Assembly: GCF_014083865.1 (NCBI RefSeq)
Contig: NZ_JACEFA010000010.1
Span: 1-64,000, forward strand
DNA from: Paraliobacillus salinarum
Lineage (GTDB): Bacteria > Bacillota > Bacilli > Bacillales > Amphibacillaceae
DNA length: 64,000 nt
Reading direction: 5' to 3'
Within the stretch, counting starts at the first letter, position 1. Every line of letters begins with the position of its first letter. The translations under genes were made by a program, and so were the position numbers. The notes below the pieces were generated by a model, which searched no databases, was not told the DNA's origin, and worked only from the letters and a program-made list of their open reading frames with translations. Below are positions 9,026 through 17,759 of this stretch, piece by piece.

Positions 9026-9054
9026 AGTATATATGGTTTTTAAATTTTTGGCAA
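9026..9054 (-). promoter_or_regulatory. SigA promoter of speD
   Basis: The minus strand reads TTGCCA (9054-9049), a 17-nt spacer, then TATACT (9031-9026). No gene other than speD lies downstream on this strand. The rest of the interval up to coaE (9055-9170) shows only AT-rich sequence. Confidence 0.7.
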
Positions 9055-9170
9055 GATATTTTGTAAAAATAAAATGGATCTCCTGCTTTAATATTTACCA
9101 AATAATTTGTAAATATAGCATTCATCCACTTGTTTTTTAATATGACCACTAAAAATATATTTATGTGTAA

Positions 9171-9764
9171 CTATACCAATGTATTCATAAAAGCTGTAAA
9201 TTGTTGTTCCAATTCATCAATAGAGCCATTATTATCTAGAATAACATCTGCTTTCTCTGCTTTCTGTGTAATAGATATTTGTGATTGAATACGATCTGTC
9301 GCCTCTTCTTTCGTTAATTTATTCCTTTTCATTAATCGAGCGAGCTGAGTCTCTGGACGTGAATAAACAACAACAATCATATCGACTAAATCTTCTAACT
9401 GACTTTCAAATAATAAAGGGATGTCCAATACAATCAATGGATGATTTTCTTTTATCAACCGATCTCGTTTGTTTAACATAACATTCTTTACTTGAGGATG
9501 AACAATATTGTTTAAAAGTTGTCGCTTCTTTTCATTTGAAAAAACGATATTTCCAAGTTTTCGACGATTTAACTGACCATCTTCTTGTATAACTGAAGAT
9601 CCAAAAGTATTGATGATTTGATGATAGGCTTCTTCTCCCGGCTCGACTACTTGCTTCGCTATTTGATCCGCATCAATTACTGGTATACGACTCGCCTTAA
9701 AAAGATTAGAAACAGTACTTTTACCTGTAGCGATTCCTCCTGTTAGCCCGATAATTGTCGACAT
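9171..9764 (-). CDS. coaE: Dephospho-CoA kinase
   Basis: This 197-residue cytosolic kinase catalyses the last step of coenzyme A synthesis, phosphorylating the 3'-hydroxyl of dephospho-CoA with ATP. The P-loop GLTGGIATGKSTVSNLF is at residues 6-22. The CoA-binding region follows (VIDADQIAK near 30-38), and the VLDIPLLFE segment sits mid-protein. Length matches the family. It lies 26 bp after ytaF in the direction of transcription, the order mutM-ytaF-coaE being conserved in Bacillus. Confidence 0.96.
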   Translation of the reverse strand: MSTIIGLTGGIATGKSTVSNLFKASRIPVIDADQIAKQVVEPGEEAYHQIINTFGSSVIQEDGQLNRRKLGNIVFSNEKKRQLLNNIVHPQVKNVMLNKRDRLIKENHPLIVLDIPLLFESQLEDLVDMIVVVYSRPETQLARLMKRNKLTKEEATDRIQSQISITQKAEKADVILDNNGSIDELEQQFTAFMNTLV

Positions 9765-9790
9765 TACATTTGTCCATCCTTTCTAAACAC

Positions 9791-10423
9791 TTATACCATC
9801 TTTATAATTCCAATTAAAATTAAAAGAATTCCTGGTAGCATACTTAAACGTGCAAAAGCCTTGCTATTCGAGAGTTTCTTTCCTGTTTGTAACCCTAGAT
9901 AGAGAAAGGTACTTGTTGCCACACCAATACTTATTGCTGAAAGTATAATTGGCAAACCGACCAATGCAGAGCCAATGCCAGCTGCAAAAGAATCTAATGA
10001 CAGTGCGATACCTAATAGGATAACTTCCATTCCTGAAATATTACCTGATCGGTCCATATCAGCTAACAATGGTTTTTTTAAAATTTGAATGACAAGGCCA
10101 AGTGATTTTATCTCAATCTTCCATTCAATTGCTGTCTTGCTCGCTTTCGAGTCATTTGATTTAAATACAGATAGTAACACCCAAATACCAATACAAATTA
10201 ATAATAGCCCCCCAATTACATTTGAGGCAACCGGAGTTATTAAAATTGTAATCGCATTACCTATAAGCATAGCAATAAAAAACACAATCGCTGAAATTAT
10301 ACCTATTATAATAATCGATCGAATAGAAATCAATACATCACGTAAGCCATAAGTTAATGCAACAGAAAAGCTATCTAAACTTACCGCGAAAGTAAGCAAT
10401 ACTATCGTTAGTATTGGTGTCAT
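9791..10423 (-). CDS. ytaF: Sporulation membrane protein YtaF (MntP-like fold)
   Basis: This 210-residue integral membrane protein has about six predicted helices and two related halves that carry the repeated motif SLDSFSVALTYGL / SLDSFAAGIGSAL. The repeat is typical of the YtaF/MntP efflux-type family, where the acidic residues in the membrane suggest cation transport. In B. subtilis the gene is linked to sporulation. It lies between mutM and coaE as expected. A short inverted repeat (TATACTAT/ATAGTATA) lies in the 89-bp gap upstream. Confidence 0.9.
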   Translation of the reverse strand: MTPILTIVLLTFAVSLDSFSVALTYGLRDVLISIRSIIIIGIISAIVFFIAMLIGNAITILITPVASNVIGGLLLICIGIWVLLSVFKSNDSKASKTAIEWKIEIKSLGLVIQILKKPLLADMDRSGNISGMEVILLGIALSLDSFAAGIGSALVGLPIILSAISIGVATSTFLYLGLQTGKKLSNSKAFARLSMLPGILLILIGIIKMV

Positions 10424-10512
10424 AAAAATACCCCTTCCTGACTTTGCAACTATACTATATGAATAGTATATGGAAGGAGTATTTGGGCGTGCATTTGAAT
10501 ATTTATGAATGA

Positions 10513-11349
10513 TTAGCTGCTAGGTAGTGGTTGGCAAACCTCACAAACATGTGTCCCTCGATTAGAGACCTTCATTTTACTAATTGGATGACCACAACGC
10601 TTACAAGGCTTATTCTCTTGTCCATAAGCAAATAATTGTTGTTGAAACATTCCTATCTGACCTTGACTATTTATATAGGAACGTATGGTTGTTCCACCTT
10701 GCTCAACCGCTTCCTGTAAAGTTTGCTTTGCTTGATCAAGAATTGTTTTTAACTCCAAGACAGTAAGCGTGCTTCCTTTGCGTAATGGATGAACCTGCGC
10801 TCTATATAACGTTTCGTCAACATATATATTCCCTAACCCCGCAACTATTTGCTGATCTAACAGGATATTCTTTATGACACGATCACTTTTTTGAATGACA
10901 GGAATAATCTGTTCCACCGAATATGCTTCTTCAAATGGATCAGGTCCTAATAAACTCAACGGCTTCTGCTTCTCCGCTTCTTCTTTAGAAAACAAATGCA
11001 TTGTTCCAAATTTGCGAACATCTTGGTAACGCAATTGTTTTCCACTTTCAAAATCAAATACGACGTGAACATGTTTATCTGATGTTTCATGGCGCTCAAA
11101 CACACCATACTTCCCTTCCATTCGTAAGTGGGAAACCAATGTGTAATTGGATAATTCAAATAATAAAAATTTACCTTTACGATGTATGTCTTTAATGCTT
11201 TCACCTTTGATTAACTCAGTGAATCGTTGTGAATCATCTGGGTGTTTAATAATTTTAGGCCAAGTCACGGTAACCGCTTGAATCGTTTCACCGACTACTA
11301 GCTCTTTTAATGTTTTTCTAATTGTTTCTACTTCTGGTAATTCTGGCAT
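10513..11349 (-). CDS. mutM: Formamidopyrimidine-DNA glycosylase (Fpg)
   Basis: This 278-residue base-excision repair enzyme removes 8-oxoguanine and ring-opened purines and nicks the strand by beta/delta elimination. The N-terminus PELPEVETIRKTL supplies the catalytic proline and glutamate. The helix-two-turn-helix near 150-190 includes GLGNIYVDE. The C-terminal zinc finger has the four cysteines CKRCGH...CEVC. Length is typical. It lies 15 bp after polA, the conserved Bacillus order polA-mutM-ytaF-coaE. Confidence 0.97.
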   Translation of the reverse strand: MPELPEVETIRKTLKELVVGETIQAVTVTWPKIIKHPDDSQRFTELIKGESIKDIHRKGKFLLFELSNYTLVSHLRMEGKYGVFERHETSDKHVHVVFDFESGKQLRYQDVRKFGTMHLFSKEEAEKQKPLSLLGPDPFEEAYSVEQIIPVIQKSDRVIKNILLDQQIVAGLGNIYVDETLYRAQVHPLRKGSTLTVLELKTILDQAKQTLQEAVEQGGTTIRSYINSQGQIGMFQQQLFAYGQENKPCKRCGHPISKMKVSNRGTHVCEVCQPLPSS

Positions 11350-11364
11350 ATGAAATCCTCTTTC

Positions 11365-14001
11365 TTATTTCGCATCAAACCATGTTGTTCCATAAGCATA
11401 ATCAACTTTCAGAGGAACAGATAGCGATACTGTTTCTTCCATTACTTTTGGTACTAATTGTTTTAATGTTTCAATTTCGTCTTCTGGTGCTTCAAGAATT
11501 AATTCATCATGTACTTGCAATAGCATACGTGCTTGAAGCCCTTTTTCTTCTAATGCATGCTCCAAATCAATCATTGCTTTTTTAATAATGTCTGCTGCAC
11601 TTCCCTGAATTGGTGTATTCATTGCTGTCCGTTCTGCAAAGCTACGCATATTAAAATTACGGCTTGTTATATCTGGAAGATAACGTCTACGGTGCATGAT
11701 TGTCGTAACAAAACCATTTTGCTTCGCTTCTCGAACGGTATCATCCATATATGTTTTTACACCGGGATAGCTTTCAAAGTATCGATCAATAAATGCTTTT
11801 GCTTCTTTTCTTGTGATGCCAAGGTTTTGGGAAAGGCCATAATCACTAATACCATAAACAATACCAAAGTTTACTGCTTTGGCTTGTCGTCGCATATTAT
11901 CATCCACTTGATCAGCAGTAACATGAAAGACATCCATTGCTGTTCGCGTATGAATATCCATATCGTCTCTAAATGCTTGTACTAATTTTTCATCTTGTGC
12001 AATGTCTGCTAACACGCGTAGTTCAATTTGAGAATAGTCAGCAGCAAAAATAACCCACTTATCCTTTGATGGAATAAATGCTTTTCTAATTTTCTTTCCT
12101 TCTTCTAAACGAATCGGTATATTTTGCATGTTTGGATCGGTTGAGCTTAAACGACCTGTTTGTGTTAAGGCTTGATTAAAACGTGTATGAATTTTACCAT
12201 CTTCATGAATAACTTTTAATAAGCCCTCAATATAAGTAGATTGCAGTTTACCTAGTTGACGATACAATAACAGCTTCGGAATTATTGGATGCTTATCTTG
12301 TAATTGTTCTAAAACATCTGCAGAAGTAGAATAGCCTGTTTTTGTTTTTTTAATTACTGGTAGTTCTAATTTTTCAAATAGAATTGGACCTAATTGTTTT
12401 GGCGAATTTAAATTAAATGTTTCTCCTGCTAGTTCATACACTTCTTGTTCAATTTTATCTAAACGTATTTTTAATTCTTCTTTCATTGTTTCTAATTGTG
12501 ATTGATCAATAGAAACACCTAAAGCTTCCATTCTTCCTAAAATCAGTGCTAACGGGAGCTCTAATTCATACAATAGCTCCAATTGCTGATTTTTCTCTAA
12601 TTCTTTTTCTATTTCAGCTTTTAAGGTAAACAGCATTGACGTTTTTCTTCCGATATGGTCTGCCAATTGCTCTTGGTTCGGAATCTTTTGCTTTGCACCT
12701 TTTCCATATACCTCTTCATCATACAATGCTAAATTATATCCTCTTCGATTACTTATTGCTGGAATATCATGGTGATTTTCAGAAGGATTGATCAAATAGG
12801 AAGCTAATAATAAGTCAAACGTAATTCCTTTAATAGCTATTGATTCACGCTGTAGTGCAACTGTTACCTTCTTTGCGTCAAAGACCCATTTTTTTTGTAA
12901 AGCATCTTCAGCCCATTTTTTAAAAGTGGCAGAGTTTAACGCAACATCTTTAGGTATGAAATAGGATTTATTTTGATTTGTAATACCGAAACCCTCAATC
13001 GGTGCTAAATGATAATTATCCGCTAGTATTTCCACTGTCAATGCTACTGTTCCATCGAACAAATCATCAGAGATTTGATCGATTATTTCAACTTCTATAT
13101 CATCCAATTGTGTCGGTGATTGATCCTCTTCACTTGTTGCCCCAGAAATTTTAGTTAATAAGGACTGAAAACCTAAGTCTTTAAAAAATTTACTTAATTC
13201 TTCCGAGTTATAGCCCGTATATGATGTTTCTTCTAATTTAATTTCAATTGGTGAATTGCATTCTATTGTTACTAATTGTTTACTCATTAGTGCATCTTCT
13301 TGATGGTTTTCTAATTTTTCTTTCAACTTCTTTCCACTAACTTTATCAACATTGTCAAATACATTTTCTAATGTAGAAAACTGTTTCAATAACTTCACTG
13401 CCGTTTTTTGACCAATTCCTGGAACGCCAGGAATATTATCCGAACTGTCACCCATTAATGCTTTCATATCAATAATCTGATCTGGAGATACTTCCATTTT
13501 TTCCATCATAAATGTTGGTGTATAGGCATCTATATCACTAAGACCTTTTTTAGTTAACTGTACTTGAGTCTTATCAGAAACAAGCTGCAGCAAATCTTTA
13601 TCTCCTGAGATCACACGAACATCAAAATCATTCGCCTCACCTATTTTAGCTAATGTACCGATAATATCATCTGCTTCATAATTCTCAAGGTCATAATGTT
13701 TAATTGAACTAGCATCTAACAATTGTTTTACAAGCGGGAATTGTTCGGCTAATTCTGATGGAGTTTTTTGTCTACCACCCTTATAATCCTTATATGTTTC
13801 ATGTCTGAAAGTGGTTTTACCTGCATCAAACGCGACAAGCATATGTGTTGGTTTTTCATCTTCAAGAATTTTTAATAACATTGTTGTAAAGCCGTATACT
13901 GCGTTTGTATAAACACCTTTATCATTATTTAAAAGTGGTAAAGCAAAGAATGCACGATAAAGAATGCTATTTCCATCAATCAAGACTAATTTATTACTCA
14001 T
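11365..14001 (-). CDS. polA: DNA polymerase I
   Basis: This 878-residue repair and Okazaki-fragment-processing polymerase has three parts. The 5'-3' exonuclease (about 1-290) includes VAFDAGKTTFRHE and GDSSDNIPGVPGIGQKTA. The central 3'-5' exonuclease-like domain spans about 300-470. The family A polymerase domain (about 475-878) has motif A YSQIELRVLA, motif B RRQAKAVNFGIVYG and motif C QVHDEL. The central domain reads ALTVEIL where an active proofreading enzyme has an Asp-x-Glu pair, so proofreading is probably lost, as in B. subtilis and Geobacillus Pol I. Confidence 0.97.
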   Translation of the reverse strand: MSNKLVLIDGNSILYRAFFALPLLNNDKGVYTNAVYGFTTMLLKILEDEKPTHMLVAFDAGKTTFRHETYKDYKGGRQKTPSELAEQFPLVKQLLDASSIKHYDLENYEADDIIGTLAKIGEANDFDVRVISGDKDLLQLVSDKTQVQLTKKGLSDIDAYTPTFMMEKMEVSPDQIIDMKALMGDSSDNIPGVPGIGQKTAVKLLKQFSTLENVFDNVDKVSGKKLKEKLENHQEDALMSKQLVTIECNSPIEIKLEETSYTGYNSEELSKFFKDLGFQSLLTKISGATSEEDQSPTQLDDIEVEIIDQISDDLFDGTVALTVEILADNYHLAPIEGFGITNQNKSYFIPKDVALNSATFKKWAEDALQKKWVFDAKKVTVALQRESIAIKGITFDLLLASYLINPSENHHDIPAISNRRGYNLALYDEEVYGKGAKQKIPNQEQLADHIGRKTSMLFTLKAEIEKELEKNQQLELLYELELPLALILGRMEALGVSIDQSQLETMKEELKIRLDKIEQEVYELAGETFNLNSPKQLGPILFEKLELPVIKKTKTGYSTSADVLEQLQDKHPIIPKLLLYRQLGKLQSTYIEGLLKVIHEDGKIHTRFNQALTQTGRLSSTDPNMQNIPIRLEEGKKIRKAFIPSKDKWVIFAADYSQIELRVLADIAQDEKLVQAFRDDMDIHTRTAMDVFHVTADQVDDNMRRQAKAVNFGIVYGISDYGLSQNLGITRKEAKAFIDRYFESYPGVKTYMDDTVREAKQNGFVTTIMHRRRYLPDITSRNFNMRSFAERTAMNTPIQGSAADIIKKAMIDLEHALEEKGLQARMLLQVHDELILEAPEDEIETLKQLVPKVMEETVSLSVPLKVDYAYGTTWFDAK

Positions 14002-14086
14002 TATATTAAACCCCTTCCAAATTGGTCATATGTATACAATTGAACAGTCTTTATTATTCTATCATGTTTAGCGAAAAATAGAAAAA

Positions 14087-14123
14087 ACCTCACCCTTGAT
14101 GAAAAACATCGTATAGGTGAGGT
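14087..14123 (-). terminator. phoPR terminator
   Basis: ACCTCACC pairs with GGTGAGGT around a 21-nt loop. On the minus strand it is followed by TTTTTTCTATTTTT. It lies 44 bp past the phoR stop and before the polA start. Confidence 0.8.
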
Positions 14124-14166
14124 AGCAATTTGTTGTGAATGTAGTCAACAAAAAAACTATTTTGAT

Positions 14167-15558
14167 TTATTTCACTGCTTTTGATTTAGGTAATTCGATA
14201 GTAACCGTTGTTCCGCAATCAAGTTTGCTTTTCACTTGTATTTTCCCTTTATGTGCTTCAACGATATGTTTCACAATGGCAAGACCTAATCCAGTACCAC
14301 CGGTGTTACGGCTTCTGTCTCTGTCTACACGGTAAAACCGCTCAAAAATACGGCTTATTTCATCTTCTGGAATACCTATCCCTGTATCTCGTACAATAAT
14401 TATAATTTTATCGTTTACTGCACTTACTTCAAGGTCAACTTTACCACCTTGAGGTGTATAATTAACGCCGTTATTTAATAAATTAATAAATACTTGCTTT
14501 AATCGATCTAAATCTGCTTCAATTTGCAAATTATCATCAAGATGATAGTTAAATTCAACAATCTTCTTTTTAGCTTGATGTTGAACCATAGGGATAATTT
14601 CTTGATTAATATTTTCTGTTAATTGTATTTGACGATAATTTAATTGCATTTCATCTTTTTCTAATTTTGATAGCTCTAATAAATCATGAACTAATGCTTG
14701 TAACCTGTCACTTTCTTTGTATATAATCTTTAGGAACTTGTCCTGAATTAGGATATCATTCGTATCATCATCTAATAACGTTTCTGCAAATCCTTTAATT
14801 GAAGTAATTGGAGTCTTCAATTCATGTGATACGTTTGCCACAAAGTCTTTCCGCGTTTGCTCTAGTCGTTTAAGATCAGTAATATCATGAAATACTAAAA
14901 CGGCTCCTTTTAGCGCTTTAAACTCATTGAAAATTGGTGCACCAACAATTTCAATGTATCTCTTCTCGACATCCGTTTGAATGGTAAACGCATTTTTCAC
15001 TTTTTTTTCATATAAAAAAGCTTCTTGAACAACCCTGTGAATTGGCTTTTGTTCTAAGACATTATAATATAAAAAACCAACGTAATCATTCTTAGATTTG
15101 GAAAAAAGCTGAAGAAACTTTCTATTCACCAAATGGACATATCCCCGTTCATCAATAAGCATAACTGCACTTTCCATATTATTGATCACTGTTCGCAATT
15201 GATTTCCTTGAATCTTCTCTTGAACTGTCATTTCTTGAAGATTTCGCGCGAGCACATTTAGCGCATTACCTAATTTACCTACATCACCATAGTAAGATTC
15301 ATAAGCTCGAACATGGTAATTCCCTTCTCCAAGTTGTTCTGCAACTGTTGCTGCGGAATGGATTGGTTTAATATAACGATCAATAATTTGATATAACATA
15401 ATAAGAAAAATAATAAATCCACCGAACAATGTTAACAGAACAATCCATTTTTCATTATTCATGACCAATGGTGCAATAATAAAACCGATGGCAAACAAAA
15501 CAAGTCCAACAATAACAGCATAACTTATAAACAGTTTTGGTGTAGACTGTTTCATCAA
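14167..15558 (-). CDS. phoR: Phosphate-type sensor histidine kinase PhoR, without an extracytoplasmic sensor domain
   Basis: This 463-residue membrane kinase forms a two-component pair with phoP, overlapping it by 4 bp. Two membrane helices (about 10-32 and 38-57) are separated by only about six residues. They are followed by HAMP (about 60-110), PAS (about 120-225), HisKA with the phosphoacceptor His245 in FVANVSHELKTP, and an HATPase with DTGIGIP and TGGTGLGLAI. B. subtilis PhoR is roughly 110 residues longer because it carries an external PDC-like domain. Sensing here must be through the membrane or the cytoplasmic PAS domain. Assignment as PhoR rests on similarity and on pairing with phoP near polA. 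Confidence 0.9.
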   Translation of the reverse strand: MMKQSTPKLFISYAVIVGLVLFAIGFIIAPLVMNNEKWIVLLTLFGGFIIFLIMLYQIIDRYIKPIHSAATVAEQLGEGNYHVRAYESYYGDVGKLGNALNVLARNLQEMTVQEKIQGNQLRTVINNMESAVMLIDERGYVHLVNRKFLQLFSKSKNDYVGFLYYNVLEQKPIHRVVQEAFLYEKKVKNAFTIQTDVEKRYIEIVGAPIFNEFKALKGAVLVFHDITDLKRLEQTRKDFVANVSHELKTPITSIKGFAETLLDDDTNDILIQDKFLKIIYKESDRLQALVHDLLELSKLEKDEMQLNYRQIQLTENINQEIIPMVQHQAKKKIVEFNYHLDDNLQIEADLDRLKQVFINLLNNGVNYTPQGGKVDLEVSAVNDKIIIIVRDTGIGIPEDEISRIFERFYRVDRDRSRNTGGTGLGLAIVKHIVEAHKGKIQVKSKLDCGTTVTIELPKSKAVK

Positions 15559-16250
15559 GATGGCTCCTCCATTTTATATCCTAATCCGCGGATGGTTTTT
15601 ATGTAAATAGGGTTCTTCGTATCAGGCTCAATCTTATCCCTTAAATGACTGATATGTACATCAACAATTCTTGTATCTCCTACAAAATCATAATTCCATA
15701 CTGCACTTAACAATTGATCACGTGATAATACCTTACCTTTATTTTTTGCTAAGTATAACAGTAACTCAAATTCCTTACGAGTAAATGTCAGCAAATCATC
15801 AAAGATAATTGCCTCATACTGTTCAGGATGAATGGTGAGGTCTGCTATTTTTATTACTTGTGTTTGGTTGTCTTTTTCTTCCTTATTTGTGCGACGTAAG
15901 ATTGCTTTAATACGAGCGACGACTTCTTTTGGGCTGAATGGTTTTGTTAAATAGTCATCTGCTCCTAGCTCAAGTCCCAACACTTTATCAAATTCATCAT
16001 CTTTTGCCGTTAACATTAAAATTGGTGTATCAATTTGTTTTTGTCTTAGCTTTTTGCAAACTTCTGTACCATCTAATTCCGGAAGCATTAAATCAAGTAA
16101 GATGATATCAAACTCATCTGTCATCGCCTTTTCTAATCCTGTTTTTCCAGTGTATGCAACATCTGTCTGAAATCCTGCCTTTTCAATATTATACTGTAGT
16201 AAAGTTACGATCGAATCCTCATCATCTACGATTAATACTTTTTGGTTCAT
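15555..16250 (-). CDS. phoP: Response regulator PhoP (OmpR family)
   Basis: This 231-residue DNA-binding regulator has a receiver domain (about 1-120) with the phosphorylated Asp in DIILLDLMLPELDG and the switch Lys in LTKPFSP. The C-terminal winged helix (about 135-230) includes DTRIVDVHISHLRDKIEP. It would control the phosphate-starvation regulon. It lies between icd and phoR and overlaps phoR by 4 bp. The upstream gap holds TTTACA/TTAACA elements that could be PhoP boxes for autoregulation. Confidence 0.94.
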   Translation of the reverse strand: MNQKVLIVDDEDSIVTLLQYNIEKAGFQTDVAYTGKTGLEKAMTDEFDIILLDLMLPELDGTEVCKKLRQKQIDTPILMLTAKDDEFDKVLGLELGADDYLTKPFSPKEVVARIKAILRRTNKEEKDNQTQVIKIADLTIHPEQYEAIIFDDLLTFTRKEFELLLYLAKNKGKVLSRDQLLSAVWNYDFVGDTRIVDVHISHLRDKIEPDTKNPIYIKTIRGLGYKMEEPS

Positions 16251-16323
16251 CTACTCGCCACCCTTTTCTTTTCAACTAGCTTTCTCTTCATCATACAATG
16301 AAGCAAAGATAAAGTGAATACAG

Positions 16324-16376
16324 TTAACAAATAAAGTACCTAATATTAATGTAAAAAAATCTTTACAAACTTTACA
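16324..16376. promoter_or_regulatory. Candidate PhoP boxes upstream of phoPR
   Basis: The plus strand carries TTAACA at 16324-16329 and two TTTACA hexamers at 16362-16367 and 16371-16376, separated by 3 nt. PhoP binds direct repeats of TT(A/C/T)ACA-like hexamers spaced by about 3-7 nt. The interval between icd and phoP is AT-rich, so chance occurrence is possible. Confidence 0.35.
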
Positions 16377-16401
16377 TTGCATTTATATTGTTTAAATTAA
16401 A

Positions 16402-16440
16402 AAACTGTTACATAGGTTAGTTTCTCCCATGTAACAGTTT
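16402..16440 (-). terminator. citZ-icd terminator
   Basis: AAACTGTTACAT and ATGTAACAGTTT form a perfect 12-bp stem with a 15-nt loop, followed on the minus strand by TTTAATTTAAAC. It begins 5 bp after the icd stop and isolates icd from phoP. Confidence 0.8.
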
Positions 16441-16444
16441 GATA

Positions 16445-17716
16445 TTAATCCATGTTATCAATTAATGCTTGTCCAAACCCTGAAGTTTTTACTTCTGTTG
16501 CATTTTCCATCATACGAGCAAAGTCATAAGTCACTACTTTTGAACCAATCGTCTTGTCCATTGATTTTGTAATTAGTTCAGCAGCTTCTCTCCAACCCAA
16601 ATGTTCAAGCATTAGTACACCTGAAAGAATGACAGAAGATGGATTTACTTTATCTAATCCAGCATATTTTGGTGCAGTACCATGTGTCGCTTCAAAAATT
16701 GCATGCCCTGTTTCGTAATTAATATTCGCTCCAGGTGCAATACCGATTCCACCAACTTGTGCAGCAAGTGCATCCGAGATATAATCACCATTTAGGTTCA
16801 TGGTCGCAACGACATCAAATTCTTTTGGACGTGTTAAGATTTGTTGCAAGAAAATATCTGCAATGGCATCTTTAACGATAATCTTACCAGCAGCCTCAGC
16901 AGCAGCTTGTGCTTTATCTGCAGCTTCTCGTCCTTCTTTTTCAACAATTTGATCATATTCAGCCCATGTGAATACTTTGTCACCATATTCAGCTTCAGCT
17001 AAAGCATAGCCCCAATTCTTAAACGCTCCTTCAGTGAATTTCATAATGTTACCTTTGTGAACCAATGTAACACTCTTTCTACCTTCTTTAATCGCATAGT
17101 CAATAGCTGCACGAACAAGACGGCTTGTCCCTTCTTCTGATACAGGCTTTACACCAATTCCAGATGTTTCAGGGAATCGTATGTTTGTTACACCCATTTC
17201 GTTTTGTAAAAAGTCAATAACCTTTTTCACTTCATCTGAACCTTTTTGCCATTCGATTCCAGCATAAATATCTTCCGTATTTTCACGGAAAATAACCATA
17301 TCTGTATCTTCTGGACGTTTTACAGGAGAAGGAACACCGTCAAAGTAACGAACTGGACGTAAACAAGTGAACAAATCCAATTGCTGACGAAGCGCCACAT
17401 TTAAAGAACGAATTCCACCGCCAATTGGTGTAGTTAAAGGACCTTTTATAGCAATTTTGTATTCTCTAATTGCATCCAATGTTTCTTCAGGTAACCATTC
17501 ACCAGTTTTATCAAAAGCCTTTTGACCAGCATAAACTTCTTTCCATACAATAGATTTTGTTCCATTATAAGCCTTTTCTACTGCAGCTTCGATTACTTTA
17601 CTCGCAGCAGCCCAAATGTCAGGGCCTGTTCCGTCTCCTTCAATAAAAGGAATAATTGCGTTATCTGGTGTTTGAACGACACCATTTGTTACTGTAATTT
17701 TTTCACCTTTAGTCAT
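16445..17716 (-). CDS. icd: Isocitrate dehydrogenase, NADP-dependent
   Basis: This 423-residue TCA-cycle enzyme oxidises isocitrate to 2-oxoglutarate. The substrate-binding segment [17 protein letters not shown] contains the regulatory serine region. Further motifs are [16 protein letters not shown] and the C-terminal [23 protein letters not shown]. Length matches B. subtilis Icd. It lies 43 bp after citZ in the same operon. In B. subtilis the operon continues with mdh, but here a terminator follows icd and phoP comes next. Confidence 0.97.
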   Translation of the reverse strand: MTKGEKITVTNGVVQTPDNAIIPFIEGDGTGPDIWAAASKVIEAAVEKAYNGTKSIVWKEVYAGQKAFDKTGEWLPEETLDAIREYKIAIKGPLTTPIGGGIRSLNVALRQQLDLFTCLRPVRYFDGVPSPVKRPEDTDMVIFRENTEDIYAGIEWQKGSDEVKKVIDFLQNEMGVTNIRFPETSGIGVKPVSEEGTSRLVRAAIDYAIKEGRKSVTLVHKGNIMKFTEGAFKNWGYALAEAEYGDKVFTWAEYDQIVEKEGREAADKAQAAAEAAGKIIVKDAIADIFLQQILTRPKEFDVVATMNLNGDYISDALAAQVGGIGIAPGANINYETGHAIFEATHGTAPKYAGLDKVNPSSVILSGVLMLEHLGWREAAELITKSMDKTIGSKVVTYDFARMMENATEVKTSGFGQALIDNMD

Positions 17717-17759
17717 GTTTATGTCCCCCTTAAATATATTAATACTTGTATACTATCGT

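Noticed and set aside
11365-14001. Loss of the Asp-Glu proofreading pair in PolA as a novelty
   Set aside because: Inactive 3'-5' exonuclease domains are normal for Bacillus and Geobacillus Pol I.
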